Below are positions 61,101 to 64,000 of a stretch of DNA of 64,000 nucleotides, in pieces (within the stretch, counting starts at the first letter, position 1; each line of letters starts with the position of its first letter). The position numbers and the translations under genes are program-made. Source of the stretch: Paramacrobiotus metropolitanus (Eukaryota; Tardigrada; Eutardigrada; Parachela; Macrobiotidae); NCBI RefSeq assembly GCF_019649055.1, contig NW_026570282.1, positions 682,001 to 746,000 of the forward strand, in the 5' to 3' direction. The notes under the pieces were generated by a model that was not told where the DNA came from, made no database searches, and saw only the letters and a list, made by a program, of their open reading frames with translations.

Positions 61101-64000
61101 TGTTCACATCTCCCACGATCGCTGGAGTAATCGGAAAGACTACCCGCGTGAAATTGTTGGATCGCACGGTTATTCTTTGCTGCTGCGGTGGCGGAGAGAA
61201 GGCGGTTCCGCGCCAATCCTGACCTTGGGCGGTAAAGGTCACCTGCACATCTTGGTCTTGATTTAGATAGTTGAATATAAGAATTTCGGTTTGCAGTGTT
61301 TCTCCTCGCACAATGCTGTACGGTAAATTCAGGACGACAAAGAACGGCTGAAAGACTTTGAGCTGGAAGGAAAACCCCGTCGCTGTTTTTGCAACTGCAC
61401 AACGACTTTATATCCCGTATAAGTAATCTTACAGTTGCTGCTTTTTTCGTCAAGCCAAGTCCTAGTTCGTTATTCAGACTGAAGGCCGTGCAGACCCAGC
61501 TTGTTATCGTGTCCGGCACAGCGCGAGTAAAGTTTACAATTCCAGACGGCCTGCAAAACTTTAGTTACTCATACGTGGGCAAAGATTATCAGTACCCTCA
61601 TTTAATTACAATATTTAGTACATATAGTGGCATAACACAAGCCATAATTGTTTGAATGCATAATGCATTATAAAGTCATTACAAAATGTTTGAACGGGAT
61701 TTACTGCGATCTTAGTAACTGCTCTTAGTAACTGAACTGATTCTCTTACCCACTCAAGGCAGTTTCGTATAAGAAGGTCTCCCGAAAGTCCTTACGAACC
61801 GTCGGGCTTTTACCCGGCATTTGCTGCGGTCCGTTGCTGTTACCGGGTGGCATGGGCGCTGGTGCTGCTACAGGTCGTGCTAAACAAAAATGATTAACGT
61901 AAGTTATGTATGTCTACACCTTGAAAAGAAAGCTATTGCTGTTATTTAACCAAAGGTCTTTACTGCTACATAAACAAAATCAGTACAGTAAAATGCAGTC
62001 CGTTTATCAGAATCTCATGCTGATTGCTGCAGACACTTACCGATATCGCTTTCTGCTGCGCCTGCGTAGCCACCACTGGCACCTCCACCCATAGCACTGG
62101 CCGCATATGAATACAGCGGACCACTTGGTCCGCCACCATATTGCATTTCGTTGGGTGAGCCGGGAATCACGGCGTTGCTTAAAACAAGCAACCCCGCATT
62201 CTATAAAACATTAATCGTTAGACAATACCCCATCAATCATGGCGGCCGGTTTCCTTTCTGTATTAAAAGCGAGCTAGCACCGCGCCCGCACGAAAGTGAT
62301 GCGGTCAGAATGCGATTGGTACGATTGGTACCAATCGAGTGGTACCAATCGTAACCACTACATTTTGCAAACTAAGTGGTAAAAATTAACATAATATAGA
62401 TAATTAACGATTTTGTGCACTACATATTGTGGTCTCACCTGAAAGTAACTCCATACTGACTGGCTGTATGGTATCCAGAAATCCGACGTATTACCGTACT
62501 GAGTGCTGAAAGTCCACCGATTATCGTCCATACTGTCCAACCAGTTTTCCACCTAGCAGAACAAAGTGAGTGCAAAAGATAAACCTGTACAAGTATATGT
62601 TTGCATTAACGAGCAGGTTGTGTCCCGTACTGTAGAACTTGTAAGGTCATTGCCGGAAGACAATAACAGCAAGCTTTGATCCATTCCCAGCATACCGACT
62701 AGAGAATTGGGAGACGTGGTAACACGCACACGGACACTTTCGCCAGGTTGAGTGTACGAGGCTCCTGTTGCTGGCTCGATAGACATATTGACCTGTAAGA
62801 CAATTTTCGTGATTCGTATTTCTGTCAAAATTTTTTCGGATTGCTGGTAGCCAGACACACTCTACTGACTTTCGGAGACATCGCTTTTTACCAACCTACC
62901 GGATTTCTCATGAAGTCCGACACTGTAAAATCCATGACATTTGCGACTACTTCCTTATCGGGCCGAATGTAATAAACAAGGAGCCGTCCACGTGGAGCAA
63001 TTTCCGCGGTCAAAGGAACTTGCAGCGAGGTCTTCGGACCGTTAACAGAAACACTGCTTTCAGTAAATGTACGACCTTTAGAGAAAATCTGTAAAAAACA
63101 AACAGTTAATTAATTTCTGTGCAGTCGTATGCAGGTGACTTTCAAAAAGCGAGCAATGAGTATTATGCTTTCCGAGTGATGAGATTATCGTCAATACTTC
63201 TAGATCGAAATTGTACCGTGTAGTTTAATCGAGAAACGTCGGTATAGTTGGTCAGTTCCACAGAGAACAGTATCGGTTGGCCTAATGTCGTGTTGGTGGT
63301 CAATGGCACAATGTTGATAAAGCTGTTACTGGGCGAAGAAGCTCCCTCGACATTTAATCCGCCTGTCACTTTTCCCAGTTGCGCACTTATGTAAAGACTT
63401 TTTGTCCCGGTTGGTGGCACCACATCAAAAGACACTGTTCCACTGGCAGGTACGTCGAAACTCTTCTCGTCGTTCACGGTGAATCCAGGTGCGGATGACA
63501 ACACACTTCCGTAGATGTTAATCTTAACTTTCAGCTTCTTGGTCGTCGGGGGAATGGGTCGGCCATCATCCATTATCGCTTTAATGACGATGGTTACGGG
63601 CGTTCCCGGTCGAAAAGAGGGGCTGGATGCATGCATGTCCAACCGGTAAAGCTGTGATCGCAGTGATACGCTTGTTGTGGCATTGCGAACGAGATTTGTA
63701 TTGGCTTCTGTGACCGATCCGTGGATAGTCAAAATTTCATATCCATTCATGGAATCAAGGATGTCAGACAAAAGCACAGTCACGGTAGCTTTTCCGTTAA
63801 AATTCTGAAATATATAAATTGTTCAACAGCGATGAACTGCAATTCTGCACTGCTAAGAGCGGTCATTGCCGGGATTCTGCTGCAAATTAGTCTATTTGAG
63901 CAGTTTCCAGCAGCTTTTGGACAGCCCGGTTACGCTGTGAGACAGATTAATTATCTTTTATAGGTTTCGCACTTACATCGATGGTGAAATTTTTCCACGG
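58197..64000 (-). CDS. Thioester-containing protein, alpha-2-macroglobulin family (5' partial)
   Basis: Secreted protease-trapping or opsonic protein. Fifteen exons are traced from the window edge (64000-63977, 63804-63196, 63088-62900, 62792-62631, 62552-62439, 62200-62041, 61879-61750, 61550-61433, 61362-60897, 60726-60550, 60200-59506, 59320-59171, 58993-58824, 58732-58564, 58349-58197). Macroglobulin domains come first (MDDGRPIPPTTKKL; VNMSIEPATGASYTQPG). A Gly/Ala/Ser-rich bait-like segment (exon 62200-62041) precedes VRKDFRETFLYETALSG. After VPDTITSWVCTAFSL and LKVFQPFFVVLNLPYSIVRGE comes the thioester motif GCGEQ (60670-60656), which is intact. The thioester domain has DGSFSAFGARDPSGSTFLTA, with Phe where many members have Trp. 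The receptor-binding domain ends SNMVVMEINLPSGYQF and FKLYNVNGNLEGNVVVYDYY. The N-terminal macroglobulin domains lie outside the window. Arthropod TEP, A2M and CD109-like groups cannot be separated here. Confidence 0.93.
62320..62353. repeat. Palindromic KpnI-like repeat in TEP intron
   Basis: TACGATTGGTACC, 8 bases, GGTACCAATCGTA. The left part also forms the perfect palindrome CGATTGGTACCAATCG (62322-62337). It lies in the intron between the exons 62552-62439 and 62200-62041. Confidence 0.85.

Overview
This is a nuclear window from a metazoan. Every protein-coding gene is intron-rich, with GT-AG introns that are often only 55-90 bp. The genes are animal orthologues (menin, USP7, NUDT21, MPDU1, BCCIP, a CTDSP-type phosphatase and a thioester-containing alpha-2-macroglobulin-like protein). 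The compact introns, AT-rich spacers and TEP-type thioester protein fit a protostome, most likely an ecdysozoan such as a tardigrade or arthropod. The sequence alone does not fix the species. I saw no bacterial genes, CRISPR array, tRNA or rRNA.

Layout. 164-1460 (-): PLPP6-like lipid phosphatase. 4002-5412 (-): ADP/ATP translocase. 6070-8915: a mobile-element cluster holding a LINE 3' fragment, a 2-kb element with long terminal inverted repeats and a 9-bp target duplication, and a scrap of ADP/ATP translocase. 9295-12521 (-): menin, complete in five exons. 13133-15100 (+): a small three-exon gene of unknown function. 16016-17098 (-): NUDT21/CFIm25. 18069-19368 (+): a JmjN/JmjC protein of KDM4 type that has lost all three iron ligands. 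19810-20471: a near-perfect foldback element. 20926-27308 (-): USP7 in 24 coding exons, with a 717-bp MITE in one intron. 27842-28213 (-): a small single-pass membrane protein. 29297-30759 (-): BCCIP. 31415-43740 (-): MPDU1, whose third coding intron is expanded to 11 kb by nested transposons. 44325-47724 (+): a secreted, very acidic eight-exon protein. 48897-52510 (-): CTDSP-like phosphatase with its 5' end unresolved. 58197-64000 (-): TEP/A2M family protein running off the window edge.

The nested insertion in MPDU1 is the most structured part. A DNA element flanked by TA, with 25-bp inverted repeats, carries a 9.6-kb Ty3/gypsy-type retroelement. That retroelement has two apparently identical 457-bp LTRs, a 4-bp ATAT target duplication, a gag/pol -1 slippery heptamer, a complete set of pol motifs and an unusual third ORF. 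It has three single-base frame breaks, each beside a short homopolymer.

The genes do not form one pathway. Menin, USP7, NUDT21, BCCIP and the JmjC protein are all nuclear regulators, but this looks like ordinary gene neighbourhood. The items most worth pursuing are the catalytically dead JmjN/JmjC protein, the secreted acidic protein built only from phase-0 exons, the retroelement third ORF, and the recurrent TACTCGTA/TACGAGTA octamer across spacers and introns.
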